A stretch of 64,000 bases of DNA from assembly GCF_030733205.1 (NCBI RefSeq), contig NZ_JASHJL010000018.1, positions 1 to 64,000 on the forward strand, given 5' to 3'. The position numbers and the translations under genes are program-made. This DNA is from Mameliella sp. MMSF_3455 (GTDB taxonomy: Bacteria; Pseudomonadota; Alphaproteobacteria; Rhodobacterales; Rhodobacteraceae). The notes below the pieces were generated by a model. That model ran no database searches and was not told the origin of the DNA. It saw only the letters and a list, made by a program, of their open reading frames with translations. Of this stretch, positions 55,220-64,000 are shown piece by piece. Positions within the stretch are counted from its first letter, which is position 1; every line of letters starts with the position of its first letter.

Positions 55220-56692
55220 ATGAGTTTCTCTCTTGCCATCGTCGGCCGCCCCAACGTGGGCAAGTCGACCCTGTTCAACCGTCTCGTCGGGCGGCGCCTG
55301 GCGCTGGTCGACGACCAGCCGGGCGTGACCCGTGACCTGCGCGAGGGCGAGGCCAGGCTGGGCGACCTGCGATTCACCGTGGTCGACACCGCAGGCCTTG
55401 AGAACGAGACCGACGAGTCGCTGCCCGCCAGGATGCGTCGGCTGACCGAACGCGCGGTGGAGGAGGCGGATGTGTGCCTGTTCCTGATCGACGCGCGCGC
55501 GGGCATCCTGCCCGATGACGAGGTCTTTGCAGAGATCCTGCGCAAGCGGGCCAAGCACGTCATCCTTGCGGCCAACAAGGCCGAGGGATCGGCTGCCGAT
55601 GCCGGCGTGATTGAGGCCTATTCGCTGGGTCTAGACGAGCCGATCCGCCTGTCGGCCGAACACGGCGAGGGCATGAACGACCTCTACTCGGCACTTCTGC
55701 CCCTGTCCGAAGGATTCGAGGCGCGCGCCGCCGCGGAGGCGCCCGAGGTCGAGGTCACGCTGAGCGAGGAAGAGGCCGAGGCGGGTGAGGGCGACATGCG
55801 CCTGCCCACGCGGGACAAGCCCCTGCAGATCGCCGTGGTTGGGCGGCCCAATGCGGGCAAGTCGACGCTGGTGAACGCGATCCTGGGCGAGGAACGGCTG
55901 CTGACCGGGCCGGAGGCGGGGATCACGCGCGACGCGATCTCGGTCCAGATGGACTGGGGCGGGGTGCCGATGCGGATCTTCGACACCGCAGGCATGCGGC
56001 GCCGGGCCAAGGTCCAGGACAAGCTGGAGAAACTCTCGGTCTCCGACGGCATCCGCGCGGTGAAATTCGCCGAGGTCGTGGTGGTGCTGCTGGATGCGGC
56101 CATCCCCTTCGAGACCCAGGACCTGAAGATCGCCGACCTTGCCGAGCGCGAGGGGCGGGCCGTGGTGGTGGCGGTCAACAAGTGGGACGTGGAGAACGAG
56201 AAGCAGGACAAGCTGAAGTGGCTGCGCGAGCAGTTCGAACATGTCCTGCCGCAGCTGCGCGGCGCGCCGCTGGTGACGATTTCCGCCCGCACCGGCAAGG
56301 GGCTGGACCGGCTGCAGGCCGCGATCATGCAGGCCTACGACGTCTGGAACCGCCGCGTTCCCACGGCACAGCTGAACCGTTGGCTGGAAGGGATGGTCAG
56401 CCGCCATCCGCCCCCCGCGCCGCAGGGGCGCAGGATCAAGCTGCGCTACATGACCCAGGCCAAGACCCGGCCACCGGGGTTCGTCGTGATGTGCTCTCAT
56501 CCCGACAAGCTGCCCGAGAGCTATTCGCGCTACCTGGTGAACGGGCTGCGCGAGGATTTCGACATGCCCGGCACGCCGATCCGCCTGACCATGCGTGGCC
56601 AGGGCGATCGCAACCCCTACAAGGGCCGCAAGAAGAAGAACGCTGGCGCGCTGAAGAAGCACCTGGGCAAGTTGCAGTCCAAGAAGGATTGA
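55220..56692 (+). CDS. der: Ribosome biogenesis GTPase Der (EngA)
   Basis: 490 residues with two tandem GTPase domains: G1 GRPNVGKS near residue 9 and GRPNAGKS near residue 213, each with DTAG and NKxD-type motifs (NKAEG is a variant in the first; NKWD in the second). The C-terminal KH-like domain and basic tail ([17 protein letters not shown]) are present. It acts in 50S subunit maturation in the cytoplasm. Two hairpins with the same loop follow at 56715-56774. Confidence 0.96.
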   Translation: MSFSLAIVGRPNVGKSTLFNRLVGRRLALVDDQPGVTRDLREGEARLGDLRFTVVDTAGLENETDESLPARMRRLTERAVEEADVCLFLIDARAGILPDDEVFAEILRKRAKHVILAANKAEGSAADAGVIEAYSLGLDEPIRLSAEHGEGMNDLYSALLPLSEGFEARAAAEAPEVEVTLSEEEAEAGEGDMRLPTRDKPLQIAVVGRPNAGKSTLVNAILGEERLLTGPEAGITRDAISVQMDWGGVPMRIFDTAGMRRRAKVQDKLEKLSVSDGIRAVKFAEVVVVLLDAAIPFETQDLKIADLAEREGRAVVVAVNKWDVENEKQDKLKWLREQFEHVLPQLRGAPLVTISARTGKGLDRLQAAIMQAYDVWNRRVPTAQLNRWLEGMVSRHPPPAPQGRRIKLRYMTQAKTRPPGFVVMCSHPDKLPESYSRYLVNGLREDFDMPGTPIRLTMRGQGDRNPYKGRKKKNAGALKKHLGKLQSKKD

Positions 56693-56714
56693 GTCGGGCG
56701 CCGGGACGGGACTG

Positions 56715-56774
56715 TTTGCGGCTGCGCCGCAAAGACGCCCGCCCGCCGACCCTTGGGACAGGCTGCGCCTGTCC
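56715..56774 (+). repeat. Two hairpins with identical CTGCG loops
   Basis: TTTGCGG-CTGCG-CCGCAAA (56715-56733) and GGACAGG-CTGCG-CCTGTCC (56756-56774) are exact 7-bp stems sharing the same five-base loop, within 80 bases of the der stop. There is no T tract after either. A double RNA structure after der could act in mRNA stability. Confidence 0.6.
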
Positions 56775-56870
56775 GTTCGCGCCCCGGGAAACGATGGGCA
56801 GGCTGAGCGCCGCTCTGCAACCGGCGGCGACACCTCTGGTGGAGGTTGCGCGGCGCGAAGGCTGGGCGAT

Positions 56871-57242
56871 CTAGCGGAGCGGTTCGAGCCGGTCGAGGGC
56901 GAGGCCGTCGGCCCAGGTGCCATGCAGGGAACCGTCGGGCATCAGGACGTAGACGACCGGGTTGCTGTCGCCCTGCCAGTCCACCGTCAGGACGCGGCCT
57001 TCCAGCCGTCCGGTGCCGCGAAAGATCTGGCCTGCGATGGTCCAGGTCAGCTGGTAACGGGCGCTATTTCCGGTCAACTGGAGCGTACCGCTGTAGGCGG
57101 ACCCATCCGGATTGCGGCCCGCGACCCGGTAGGCCCCGGCGATGTCAGAGCCGCCTTCGATAGGCAGGCTTTCCTGGGCCGGGAGCGGACCGGGGACAAG
57201 CGGCAATGCCAGCAGGCAGGCAGAGAGAATAAGGGCGCGCAT
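56871..57242 (-). CDS. Small exported protein of unknown function
   Basis: 123 residues with a signal peptide (1-22, ending LPAQE). The rest is a compact beta-rich domain (YRVAGRNPDGSAYSGTLQL, GTGRLEGRVLTVDWQGDSNP, VVYVLMPDGSLHGTWADG) that fits a small lipocalin-like or beta-barrel fold. Family not identified. It converges on der and runs in the same direction as the membrane protein gene at 57323. Confidence 0.75.
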   Translation of the reverse strand: MRALILSACLLALPLVPGPLPAQESLPIEGGSDIAGAYRVAGRNPDGSAYSGTLQLTGNSARYQLTWTIAGQIFRGTGRLEGRVLTVDWQGDSNPVVYVLMPDGSLHGTWADGLALDRLEPLR

Positions 57243-57322
57243 GGAGGAAACCTCTTGAACCGAATGCGCGCAGCCTACGAGCCGGCCAGACAGCTGTCCA
57301 GAACCGAGCGCTCCGTCGTGTT

Positions 57323-58024
57323 TTACTCCGTGTCCGTTCCGCGCACGCCCAGGATGGCGATCATGCCCACCAGCGCGAGCCCCGTGACCGCGGCGTTGAA
57401 GGGCTGGCTATTGGCCACGACCACACCGACCAGTGCCCAGATCACCGTCATGCCGTATTCCGGCGCCCGGTGGAGCCGGTATTGCATGGTCACCGAGAGC
57501 GCCATGCAGACCAAGAGCGACAGCAGCGCCGCCGGGGTGGGTGGCATCCAGCCGTAGCCGCCGATCACCACGCCGGTGCCGACGCAGGCCGCCGCCGACA
57601 ACCAGCCGGCATAGACCGCCACCGGACCCTGTTGCAGCCAGCGATCCGTGTCGCCCGCCCGCCAGAGCGCGACAAGCGCCGTGCCCAGCATGACCCAGAT
57701 CAGCAGCGTGGCCAGCATCGGGGACCATTGCGCCACCGGCAGCCAGATCGCGCCAACGGCGAGGCTGGCAAAAAGCGGCGGACGCATGGGCGCCCAATCG
57801 ACGTCATCGCTCCGTCGCAGCAGGCCGAAGCCCGTTCCGATCACCAGCCAGACATAGATCAGGCCCCAGATTGCAAAGGCATAGCCCGCGGGCTGCACCG
57901 GCGGGTCTTCCAGAACGACCGGGAATTGCGACGGCTCGTACCCGTTGAACCCGGGCACCAGCCAAGGCGAAGCCGCGAAACAGAGCGCGGCCAGGAAACA
58001 CAGGAGGGCCCAGAGGCGGGTCAA
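57323..58024 (-). CDS. TspO/Trp-rich-sensory-like membrane protein
   Basis: 233 residues with about six TM helices. The conserved piece PAGYAFAIWGLIYVWLVIGTG matches the tryptophan-rich sensory protein family related to TspO, which is usually about 160 residues; this member has extra C-terminal helices. The ligand is not determined. It precedes the small exported protein by 80 bases and follows serS by 31. Confidence 0.75.
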   Translation of the reverse strand: MTRLWALLCFLAALCFAASPWLVPGFNGYEPSQFPVVLEDPPVQPAGYAFAIWGLIYVWLVIGTGFGLLRRSDDVDWAPMRPPLFASLAVGAIWLPVAQWSPMLATLLIWVMLGTALVALWRAGDTDRWLQQGPVAVYAGWLSAAACVGTGVVIGGYGWMPPTPAALLSLLVCMALSVTMQYRLHRAPEYGMTVIWALVGVVVANSQPFNAAVTGLALVGMIAILGVRGTDTE

Positions 58025-58055
58025 GAGACCGCCTCCGGACAGGGGGGCGTCCGGC

Positions 58056-59348
58056 TCATGCCAGAGTACCCTCGGCGGTCAGTCGGGTCTTGCCGCCCAG
58101 GTAGGGATGCAGCGCCTCGGGCAGGTCGACCGAGCCATCCGCCTGCTGGCCGTTTTCCAGAACCGCGATCAGGCAACGCCCCACGGCGAGGCCCGAGCCG
58201 TTCAGCGTGTGCAGGAACTCGGGCTTGCCACCGGCCGTGGGACGGAAGCGCGCGTTCATGCGCCGGGCCTGGAAATCGCCGCAGGTCGAGACAGAGCTGA
58301 TCTCGCGGTAGGTGTCCTGACCGGGCAGCCAGACCTCGATGTCATGGGTTTTCTGCGCACCGAAGCCCATGTCGCCGGTACACAGCACCACGGTGCGATA
58401 GGGCAGGCCCAGCCTTTCCAGGATGCCCTCGGCGCAGGCCGTCATGCGGTCGTGTTCCTCCAGCGACTTGTCCGGATGGGTGACGGAAACCATCTCAACT
58501 TTTTCGAACTGGTGCTGGCGCAACATGCCGGAGGTGTCCTTGCCCGCCGAGCCGGCCTCGGAGCGGAAGCACTGCGAATGCGCGGTGTAGCGGCGGGGCA
58601 GGTAATCCTCATCGACGATCAGGCCGTTGACGATATTGGTCAGCGTCACCTCGGAGGTGGGGATCAGCCACCAGCCATTGGTGGTCTTGTAGCTGTCCTC
58701 GCCGAACTTGGGCAGCTGGCCGGTGCCATACATCATCTCCTCGCGCACCAGCACGGGGGTCCATGTCTCTGTCAGGCCGTTCTCATCGACGTGGGTGTTG
58801 ATCATGAACTGGGCCAGCGCACGGTGAATGCGCGCGACGGCGCCCGAGAGCACGACGAAACGGCTGCCCGAGAGTTTCGCGGCAACTTCGAAATCCATGC
58901 CCGGTTTCACGCCGTCGAGGTCGAAATGTTCCTTCGGCGTGAAATCAAAGCTGCGGGGCGTGCCCCAGCGCTTGATCTCGACGTTGTCGTTCTCGTCGGC
59001 GCCTTCGGGCACCTCTGCCAGCGGCAGGTTGGGGATGCCGGCCAGCAGGGCCTCAAGCTCGGCGTCCAGGCTCTTGGCCCTTTCCTGCATCTCGCCGACT
59101 TCGGCCTTTTTCGCCGCGACCAGCGCGCGCAGGCGCTCGAACTCGGCCTCGTCGCCGCTGGCCTTGGCCTTGCCGACCTCCTTGGAGGCGCGGTTCTGCT
59201 CGGCCTGCGCCTCTTCGGCAGCGGTGATGGCCGCGCGTCGTGCGCGGTCCAGGTCGAGGACCTGCGACGACATCGCATCAACCCCGCGACGGGAAAGAGC
59301 CGCATCCCAGGCGGCGGGGTTTTCGCGGATGGCGCGGATGTCGTGCAT
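58056..59348 (-). CDS. serS: Seryl-tRNA synthetase
   Basis: 430 residues from ATG 59348. A long coiled-coil arm (about 30-100, [18 protein letters not shown]...) precedes a class II catalytic core, with the motif 2 region (FRSEAGSAG) and the motif 3 region (SGLAVGR). It charges tRNA(Ser). A longer frame starting at 59393 is not used, as ATG 59348 matches the universal SerS N-terminus [11 protein letters not shown]. Confidence 0.97.
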   Translation of the reverse strand: MHDIRAIRENPAAWDAALSRRGVDAMSSQVLDLDRARRAAITAAEEAQAEQNRASKEVGKAKASGDEAEFERLRALVAAKKAEVGEMQERAKSLDAELEALLAGIPNLPLAEVPEGADENDNVEIKRWGTPRSFDFTPKEHFDLDGVKPGMDFEVAAKLSGSRFVVLSGAVARIHRALAQFMINTHVDENGLTETWTPVLVREEMMYGTGQLPKFGEDSYKTTNGWWLIPTSEVTLTNIVNGLIVDEDYLPRRYTAHSQCFRSEAGSAGKDTSGMLRQHQFEKVEMVSVTHPDKSLEEHDRMTACAEGILERLGLPYRTVVLCTGDMGFGAQKTHDIEVWLPGQDTYREISSVSTCGDFQARRMNARFRPTAGGKPEFLHTLNGSGLAVGRCLIAVLENGQQADGSVDLPEALHPYLGGKTRLTAEGTLA

Positions 59349-59432
59349 CGTATCCTCCAGAAGGTAGTGTGAGTCGCGGGGGTTATGCCCCATCTTGATT
59401 AAGGAAGGTAGAGGGGCAGCGAGGCTCCTGTG

Positions 59433-60080
59433 TCAATCCCGGTCCGCTGCCGCGAATTCCCGCCGCAGCCAGCCGTCCACGGGCACCGCCAGCGCCTCTT
59501 CGTCGCGGGTGACGGCGACGATCACCGCGACGATGCGACGTGCCGCGCCTTCGCCCGCCATGACCGGCCCGCCGCTTTGCCCCGGCTCCACCCGGCAGCC
59601 GATGCGCCAGATGCCGCGATAAGCGTCGCCGTAGCAGAGCGGTGTCACCGTAAGCCTGTGCGGCCGCGAGCGGCGATACCCCATCAGCGTCAGGGGGCCG
59701 GGCAGGGCCGCGTTGCCAAGGGCCAAGGGCGGCGGCTCCAGCCGGTCTTGCAGTTCGACCAGGGCGATATCGTGGCGCAGGTCGAACCCGCCATCGGCAT
59801 AGGCCTTTGGGTGAACGCGGACCTCGCGGATGCGGGCGGCGCCGGTATGGTCCTCGCCATCCCAGCCGGCGACAAAAACCATGTCCGCGATCCGCTTGAG
59901 ATAGCCGTCCTCTGGCCGGGTGACGCAATGGGCGGCGGTCAGGGCAAGGTCCGGGGCGATCAGCGTGGCGGTGCACATCTCTGTCATGCGGTAGCCGGCG
60001 GTGTTCAGCCGCCCGATCGAGGGCTCGCCCGCCAGAAGGGGCAGGGGCAACAGCAGCAATGTCAGAGCCATGCGGAGCAT
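59433..60080 (-). CDS. Secreted trypsin-like serine protease
   Basis: 215 residues from ATG 60080 with a signal peptide (1-20, ending LLAGE). Catalytic triad residues are intact: His in LTAAHC, Asp in HDIALVEL, Ser in GQSGGPV. It is a small S1 protease, probably periplasmic or secreted; the Cys pattern (MCTATL/AAHC; LCYG/RIGCRV) allows two disulfides. Target unknown. It is unrelated in position to the decayed S1 remnant at 34253. Confidence 0.9.
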   Translation of the reverse strand: MLRMALTLLLLPLPLLAGEPSIGRLNTAGYRMTEMCTATLIAPDLALTAAHCVTRPEDGYLKRIADMVFVAGWDGEDHTGAARIREVRVHPKAYADGGFDLRHDIALVELQDRLEPPPLALGNAALPGPLTLMGYRRSRPHRLTVTPLCYGDAYRGIWRIGCRVEPGQSGGPVMAGEGAARRIVAVIVAVTRDEEALAVPVDGWLRREFAAADRD

Positions 60081-60612
60081 GTGGTGGCCTTTCGCTTTGG
60101 CCCTGTTCGCAAGAGCCAAGGTAGGCGGCGCGCGACGCCAGGGCAAGGCGGCGAATTCTCACCACGGGCGCAGGGGCGATACCGGGCTCTGTTCATGCCA
60201 CAAAGGGAAACGCATGGAGTTCCCGGCAGACCATTTCCTGATCCACCCGGGCCGCCGCGCTGACCTGGGCGGCCTGCGCCATCATCGAAAGGGGCGCCCT
60301 GCGCGCCTTGGCCGAATAGGATGAGGCACGGTCGATCATCCTGCTGGCGGGGCTACGGGTGCCGTTCTGCAAGCCGGACCCGGCGCTGCTGGCGGGGTGA
60401 ACGACGAGGGGGCCTTCGTCTTTGACCCGATCCGCGCGCACCCGGGGGACGATCCCGCCGCCTGAGCCGGGGCAATTGCAAAACCGACGCCCTGGCCGGG
60501 AAACAAATGCGCGCAGGGGCCGGGCCCTTCTTGCATCTGGCCAGTACCGCGCATAGGTTCCGGCCAAATTTCGCGGGGGGTGCCCCGCCGCAATCCAACA
60601 GGAGCATCCCCA
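60081..60612. other. 532-base region without a supported gene
   Basis: This lies between the protease gene (minus, starts 60080) and yajC (plus). Its only features are short frames on both strands without recognised motifs; a plus-strand stretch reading NDEGAFVFDPIRAHPGDDPAA before a stop at about 60466 and another fragment, ILLAGLRVPFCKPDPALLAG (60342-60397), might be two frames of one decayed gene. It also contains the promoter of yajC. No RNA gene is recognised. Confidence 0.5.
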
Positions 60613-60900
60613 ATGGACGCAAGCGCAATCGGCCAGTTTCTTCCTCTCATCCTGATCTTCGCGATCATGTATTTCCTGCTGATCCGTCCGCAGCAGAAAA
60701 AGATGAAGGAACATCAGAAAATGGTCGAGGCCCTGCGCCGCGGCGACCAGGTTGTCACCCAGGGCGGGTTGATCGGCAAGGTTGCCAAGGTCAAGGACGA
60801 GAAGGAAATCGAGGTCGAACTGGCCGAGGGCGTCAAGGTCCGCGTGGTCAAGCAGACCATCGCGCAGGTCCTGTCCAAGACCGAACCGGCCGAAAGCTGA
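60613..60900 (+). CDS. yajC: Preprotein translocase subunit YajC
   Basis: 95 residues from ATG 60613 with GGAG upstream. One TM helix (LPLILIFAIMYFLLIRPQQKKMKEH), then a small soluble domain (GDQVVTQGGLIGKVAKV). Length and RPQQKK motif match YajC. It is co-transcribed with secD (six-base gap) and secF. Confidence 0.97.
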   Translation: MDASAIGQFLPLILIFAIMYFLLIRPQQKKMKEHQKMVEALRRGDQVVTQGGLIGKVAKVKDEKEIEVELAEGVKVRVVKQTIAQVLSKTEPAES

Positions 60901-60906
60901 TCGGGC

Positions 60907-62571
60907 ATGCTGCAGGTCGATCTCTGGAAGCGCGTGCTGATCTGGGCCACCGTCGTGGTCGGCCTGCTGCTCGCCATGCCCAACGCATTCTATTCGCGGG
61001 TCGAAACCCACAACGATGCCGTCAAGGCCATCGAAGCGGGGTTCGATACGTCTGAGAACCGTGAACTCGCCGCCGGCTGGCCGTCGTTCCTGCCCTCGGG
61101 GCTTGTGAACCTGGGGCTGGACCTGCGCGGCGGTGCGCACCTGCTGGCAGAGGTCCAGGTGCAGGACGTCTACCAGTCGCGGATGGAATCGCTCTGGCCC
61201 GAGGTCCGCGACCTGCTGCGCGATGCGCGCGACGAGGTGGGCACCATCCGCCTGCAACCCAACGCCCCCCTGGGCGAGTTGCGCATCAAGATTTCCGAAC
61301 CCGCCGGCATGAACCGGGCCATCGAACTGGTGCGCACGCTGGCGCAGCCGGTGGTCTCGCTCACCGGGGCCGGGTCCACGGACCTGGAGGTGCGCGGCGA
61401 GGATGACGTTCTGGTCATCTCCCTGTCCGAGGCCGAACGCCAGGCGCTCGACGACCGCACCATGCAGCAAAGCCTGGAGATCATCCGGCGCCGCATCGAC
61501 GAGGTCGGCACCCGCGAACCGACGATCCAGCGTCAGGGGTTCGACCGTATCCTGATCCAGGTGCCGGGCATCGGGTCCGCCGCCGAACTGAAAGAGATCA
61601 TCGGCACCACCGCGCAGCTGACCTTTCAGCCCGTGGTCAGCCGGACATCCGATGGCAGCGAACGCCCCGGCGTCGGAAACGAGATCCTGCCCTCGCTGGA
61701 TCAGGAAGGCGTCTACTACATCCTCGAACAGGCGCCCGTGGTCACCGGCGAGGACCTGACCAACGCGCAGCCGAGCTTTGACCAGAACGGCCGCCCGGCG
61801 GTGAACTTCAGCTTCAACCCCTCGGGGGCGCGGCGCTTTGGCGATTATACCGCGCAGAACATCGGTTCGCCCTTTGCCATCGTTCTGGACGACGAGGTGA
61901 TTTCCGCCCCCGTCATCCAGGCCCACATCGCGGGCGGTTCCGGCATCATCACCGGCAATTTCACGGTCGAGGAATCGACCCAGCTGGCCGTCCTCCTGCG
62001 TGCCGGCGCCCTGCCAGCGGAACTGGTCTTCCTCGAGGAACGGACCATCGGCCCGGAACTGGGGCAGGACAGCATCGACGCGGGCAAGATCGCGACGATG
62101 GTGGCCTTTGGCGCGGTGCTGGTCTTCATGGGCCTGAGCTATGGGCTCTTCGGTCTTTTTGCCAACGTGGCGCTGATCCTGAACATCGGGCTGATCTTTG
62201 GCCTGCTGTCGATGATCGGGGCCACGCTGACCCTGCCGGGTATCGCGGGCATCGTGCTGACCGTGGGTATGGCCGTGGACGCCAACGTGCTGGTGTTCGA
62301 ACGGATCCGCGAGGAACTGCGCACCGCGCGCGGTCCGGCGCGGGCGATCGAACTGGGTTATGAAAAGGCCCTGTCGGCGATCGTAGATGCGAACATCACC
62401 ACCTTCATCACCGCGGTGATCCTCTATGTCATGGGGTCGGGTCCGGTGCGCGGCTTTGCCGTGACCCTGGGTTTCGGCATCCTGACCTCCGTCTTCACTG
62501 CGATCTTTGTCACGCGGCTCTTGATCGTCATCTGGTTCGAACGCCGCCGTCCGAAAACGATCGAGGTCTGA
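60907..62571 (+). CDS. secD: Protein translocase subunit SecD
   Basis: 554 residues. First TM helix near residue 10-25, then the large periplasmic P1 domain, beginning with LGLDLRGGAHLL and including the P1 head, then five TM helices of the RND-like SecD core (GMAVDANVLVFERIREE). It works with SecF to use proton-motive force in protein export. Stop is one base before secF. Confidence 0.97.
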   Translation: MLQVDLWKRVLIWATVVVGLLLAMPNAFYSRVETHNDAVKAIEAGFDTSENRELAAGWPSFLPSGLVNLGLDLRGGAHLLAEVQVQDVYQSRMESLWPEVRDLLRDARDEVGTIRLQPNAPLGELRIKISEPAGMNRAIELVRTLAQPVVSLTGAGSTDLEVRGEDDVLVISLSEAERQALDDRTMQQSLEIIRRRIDEVGTREPTIQRQGFDRILIQVPGIGSAAELKEIIGTTAQLTFQPVVSRTSDGSERPGVGNEILPSLDQEGVYYILEQAPVVTGEDLTNAQPSFDQNGRPAVNFSFNPSGARRFGDYTAQNIGSPFAIVLDDEVISAPVIQAHIAGGSGIITGNFTVEESTQLAVLLRAGALPAELVFLEERTIGPELGQDSIDAGKIATMVAFGAVLVFMGLSYGLFGLFANVALILNIGLIFGLLSMIGATLTLPGIAGIVLTVGMAVDANVLVFERIREELRTARGPARAIELGYEKALSAIVDANITTFITAVILYVMGSGPVRGFAVTLGFGILTSVFTAIFVTRLLIVIWFERRRPKTIEV

Positions 62572-62572
62572 C

Positions 62573-63541
62573 ATGCGCCTGAGACTGGTACCCCAACAGA
62601 CCAACTTCGATTTCTTTTCGCGGCCGGTGCTCTGGCTGGGCATCTCGGCCTTCCTGATCCTGCTGGCGCTGGCCAGCTTCGGGGTGCGTGGGCTGAACTA
62701 CGGCATCGACTTTCGCGGCGGCACCACCATTCGGACCGAAAGCGCGCAGCCGGTGGACGTGGGCGCCTATCGTGACGCGCTGGCGGCACTGGAGTTGGGC
62801 GACGTCGTGATCTCCGAGGTCTTCGACCCGAACTTCGGCCCGGAACAGAACGTCGCCATGATCCGCATCGGCGCGCAGGACGGCGAGGAGGCGGTCAGCA
62901 CCGAGGTGATCGAGACCGCCGAGGCGGCACTGCTGGAAATCTCTCCGGACATCAAGTTCGTCTCGGTCGAATCCGTCGGCCCCAAGGTCTCGGGCGAGTT
63001 GATCCGCACGGCGGCCATCGCCGTGGCCCTGGCGATCGGGGCGGTGCTGATCTACATCTGGCTACGCTTCGAATGGCAGTTCGCCTTGGGTGCGGTCGTG
63101 GCGCTTGTACATGACGTGATCCTGACGATCGGCATCTTCTCCGAGCTTCAGATCCGGTTCGACCTGGCGATCATCGCGGCGCTGCTGACCATCGTCGGCT
63201 ATTCTCTGAACGATACGGTCGTGGTCTTCGACCGGGTGCGCGAGAACCTGATCAAGTACAAGTCCAAGGACCTCAAGGAGGTGCTCAACCTCTCGATCAA
63301 CGAGACGCTGAGCCGGACTTTCATGACGTCCGCCACGACGCTGCTGGCGCTGATCGCGCTGCTGGTGCTGGGCGGCGACGTGATCCGCGGCTTTGTCTTT
63401 GCGATGACCTGGGGCGTGATCGTCGGCACCTATTCGTCGATCTTCGTGGCCTCGATCATGCTGCTGCGCCTTGGCGTGAAGCGCGACTGGTCCAAGCCCT
63501 CGGACACCACCGGGAACCAGTTCGGCGACATTGATGCCTGA
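62573..63541 (+). CDS. secF: Protein translocase subunit SecF
   Basis: 322 residues with the SecF motifs GIDFRGGTTIRTES and NDTVVVFDRVRENL and six TM helices. Together with SecD and YajC it forms the accessory export complex. The stop overlaps the start of the next gene by eight bases. Confidence 0.97.
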   Translation: MRLRLVPQQTNFDFFSRPVLWLGISAFLILLALASFGVRGLNYGIDFRGGTTIRTESAQPVDVGAYRDALAALELGDVVISEVFDPNFGPEQNVAMIRIGAQDGEEAVSTEVIETAEAALLEISPDIKFVSVESVGPKVSGELIRTAAIAVALAIGAVLIYIWLRFEWQFALGAVVALVHDVILTIGIFSELQIRFDLAIIAALLTIVGYSLNDTVVVFDRVRENLIKYKSKDLKEVLNLSINETLSRTFMTSATTLLALIALLVLGGDVIRGFVFAMTWGVIVGTYSSIFVASIMLLRLGVKRDWSKPSDTTGNQFGDIDA

Positions 63542-64000
63542 CGCATGGTTCAGCCTGTCTCCGATGGAGACGGGCTGGATTGTCCTGGCGGCTTTTCTCG
63601 CCGGGTTGGTGCGTGGCTTTACCGGCTTCGGCTCGGGGCTGGTTTTCCTGCCGGTGGCGGCACAGGTTCTGCCCCCTTTCGGCGCAATCCTCACGATGAC
63701 CCTGATGGACCTGTTCGGTCCATTGCCGATTCTGCGCCGCGCCTGGAATGACGTGGATCGCGGCGACCTGGGCCGGTTGGTGCTTGGCTGCCTGTTGTGT
63801 CTGTCGCTGGGACTCTGGGCGCTGACCCGAATCCCACCCGAGATCTTTCAAATCGCCGTTGGCCTGCTGGCACTTGCGATGCTGGGGATCCTGTCGCTTG
63901 GGCTGCGCTATCGCGGCACGGTCCGGCGGCGGATGGTGACGGGTATCGGAGGCGCGGCCGGGGTTCTGGGCGGCGTGGCGGGCCTGCCGGGGCCGCCGGT
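63534..64000 (+). CDS. TauE/SafE family permease (cut by window end)
   Basis: At least 155 residues are visible; ATG 63534 overlaps the secF stop. Several TM helices and the typical start LVRGFTGFGSGLVFLPV fit the TauE/SafE sulfite/sulfonate exporter family. The gene continues past base 64000, so length and C-terminus are unknown, and the substrate cannot be told. Confidence 0.85.
   Translation, partial: MPDAWFSLSPMETGWIVLAAFLAGLVRGFTGFGSGLVFLPVAAQVLPPFGAILTMTLMDLFGPLPILRRAWNDVDRGDLGRLVLGCLLCLSLGLWALTRIPPEIFQIAVGLLALAMLGILSLGLRYRGTVRRRMVTGIGGAAGVLGGVAGLPGPP

Noticed and set aside
56793-56873. Short plus-strand frame MGRLSAALQPAATPLVEV... after der
   Set aside because: Only 26 codons, no ribosome site and no recognised similarity; considered chance.
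60193-62643. 816-codon minus-strand frame across yajC-secD
   Set aside because: Antisense to genuine SecD and YajC; no recognisable protein motif.

Overview
This is a 64 kb piece of a GC-rich chromosome from an alphaproteobacterium, most likely a marine Rhodobacterales (Roseobacter-group) species. The evidence is the very high GC content, the tightly overlapping ATGA/TTGA-coupled operons, and clade-typical neighbourhoods: hemP with imelysins, formate dehydrogenase with DUF3305/DUF3306/DUF6494/DUF6505 genes, and yajC-secD-secF. There is no CRISPR array, prophage, insertion sequence, rRNA or tRNA that I can recognise. Most of the window is chromosomal housekeeping plus two accessory metabolic islands. 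Very long open frames antisense to real genes are a GC artefact and are left out.

Layout. (1) 1-1852: the tail of an unidentified gene with a strong terminator, a MaoC-phosphate acetyltransferase fusion, and a collapsed acetate kinase remnant. (2) 1859-8234 (minus): a compact iron operon: a small peptide, HemP, an unknown Cys-rich protein, an imelysin, bacterioferritin-associated ferredoxin, bacterioferritin, a di-haem oxidoreductase, a second imelysin, and a DUF1513 propeller. A perfect 19-bp palindrome sits upstream. (3) 9565-31203: a formate dehydrogenase (FDH) island. It holds a histidine kinase, a DUF6505 protein, a degenerate biotin/lipoate-ligase-like protein, a Mrp ATPase, a DUF6494 protein, a periplasmic cytochrome c with a TupA-like front half, a large ferredoxin-like protein, DUF3305, DUF3306 and a TorD chaperone. 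These are followed by a small Tat peptide, the FDH alpha/beta/gamma subunits (catalytic Cys), a WD40-cytochrome c, a 41-residue membrane peptide, an NtrC-like regulator without GAFTGA, the tungstate transporter TupBCA, and two regulators. (4) 31225-46792: L-serine dehydratase, fasciclin, periplasmic MsrB, decayed gene remnants, a J-domain protein, BolA, GatB, a transglycosylase, acyltransferase, SDR, PepN, photolyase and a DUF2256 protein. (5) 46922-52683: an RND efflux pair with an unusually long adaptor hairpin. (6) 53030-64000: YfgM-like, BamB, Der, SerS, a secreted protease, YajC-SecD-SecF, and the start of a TauE/SafE permease.

How it fits together. The FDH island looks self-contained: TupABC would bring in tungstate, and TorD, the Mrp ATPase and the ferredoxin-like protein would help maturation. 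Tat peptides export the enzyme, two c-type cytochromes may take electrons, and a kinase/regulator pair at opposite ends of the block probably controls it. The iron operon links uptake (imelysins, di-haem oxidoreductase, HemP) with storage and release (Bfr, Bfd). The most unusual items are the TupA-like/cytochrome c fusion, the ligase-fold protein that appears to lack its catalytic motifs, the regulator lacking GAFTGA, and the RND adaptor with 9 + 10 fourteen-residue repeats.
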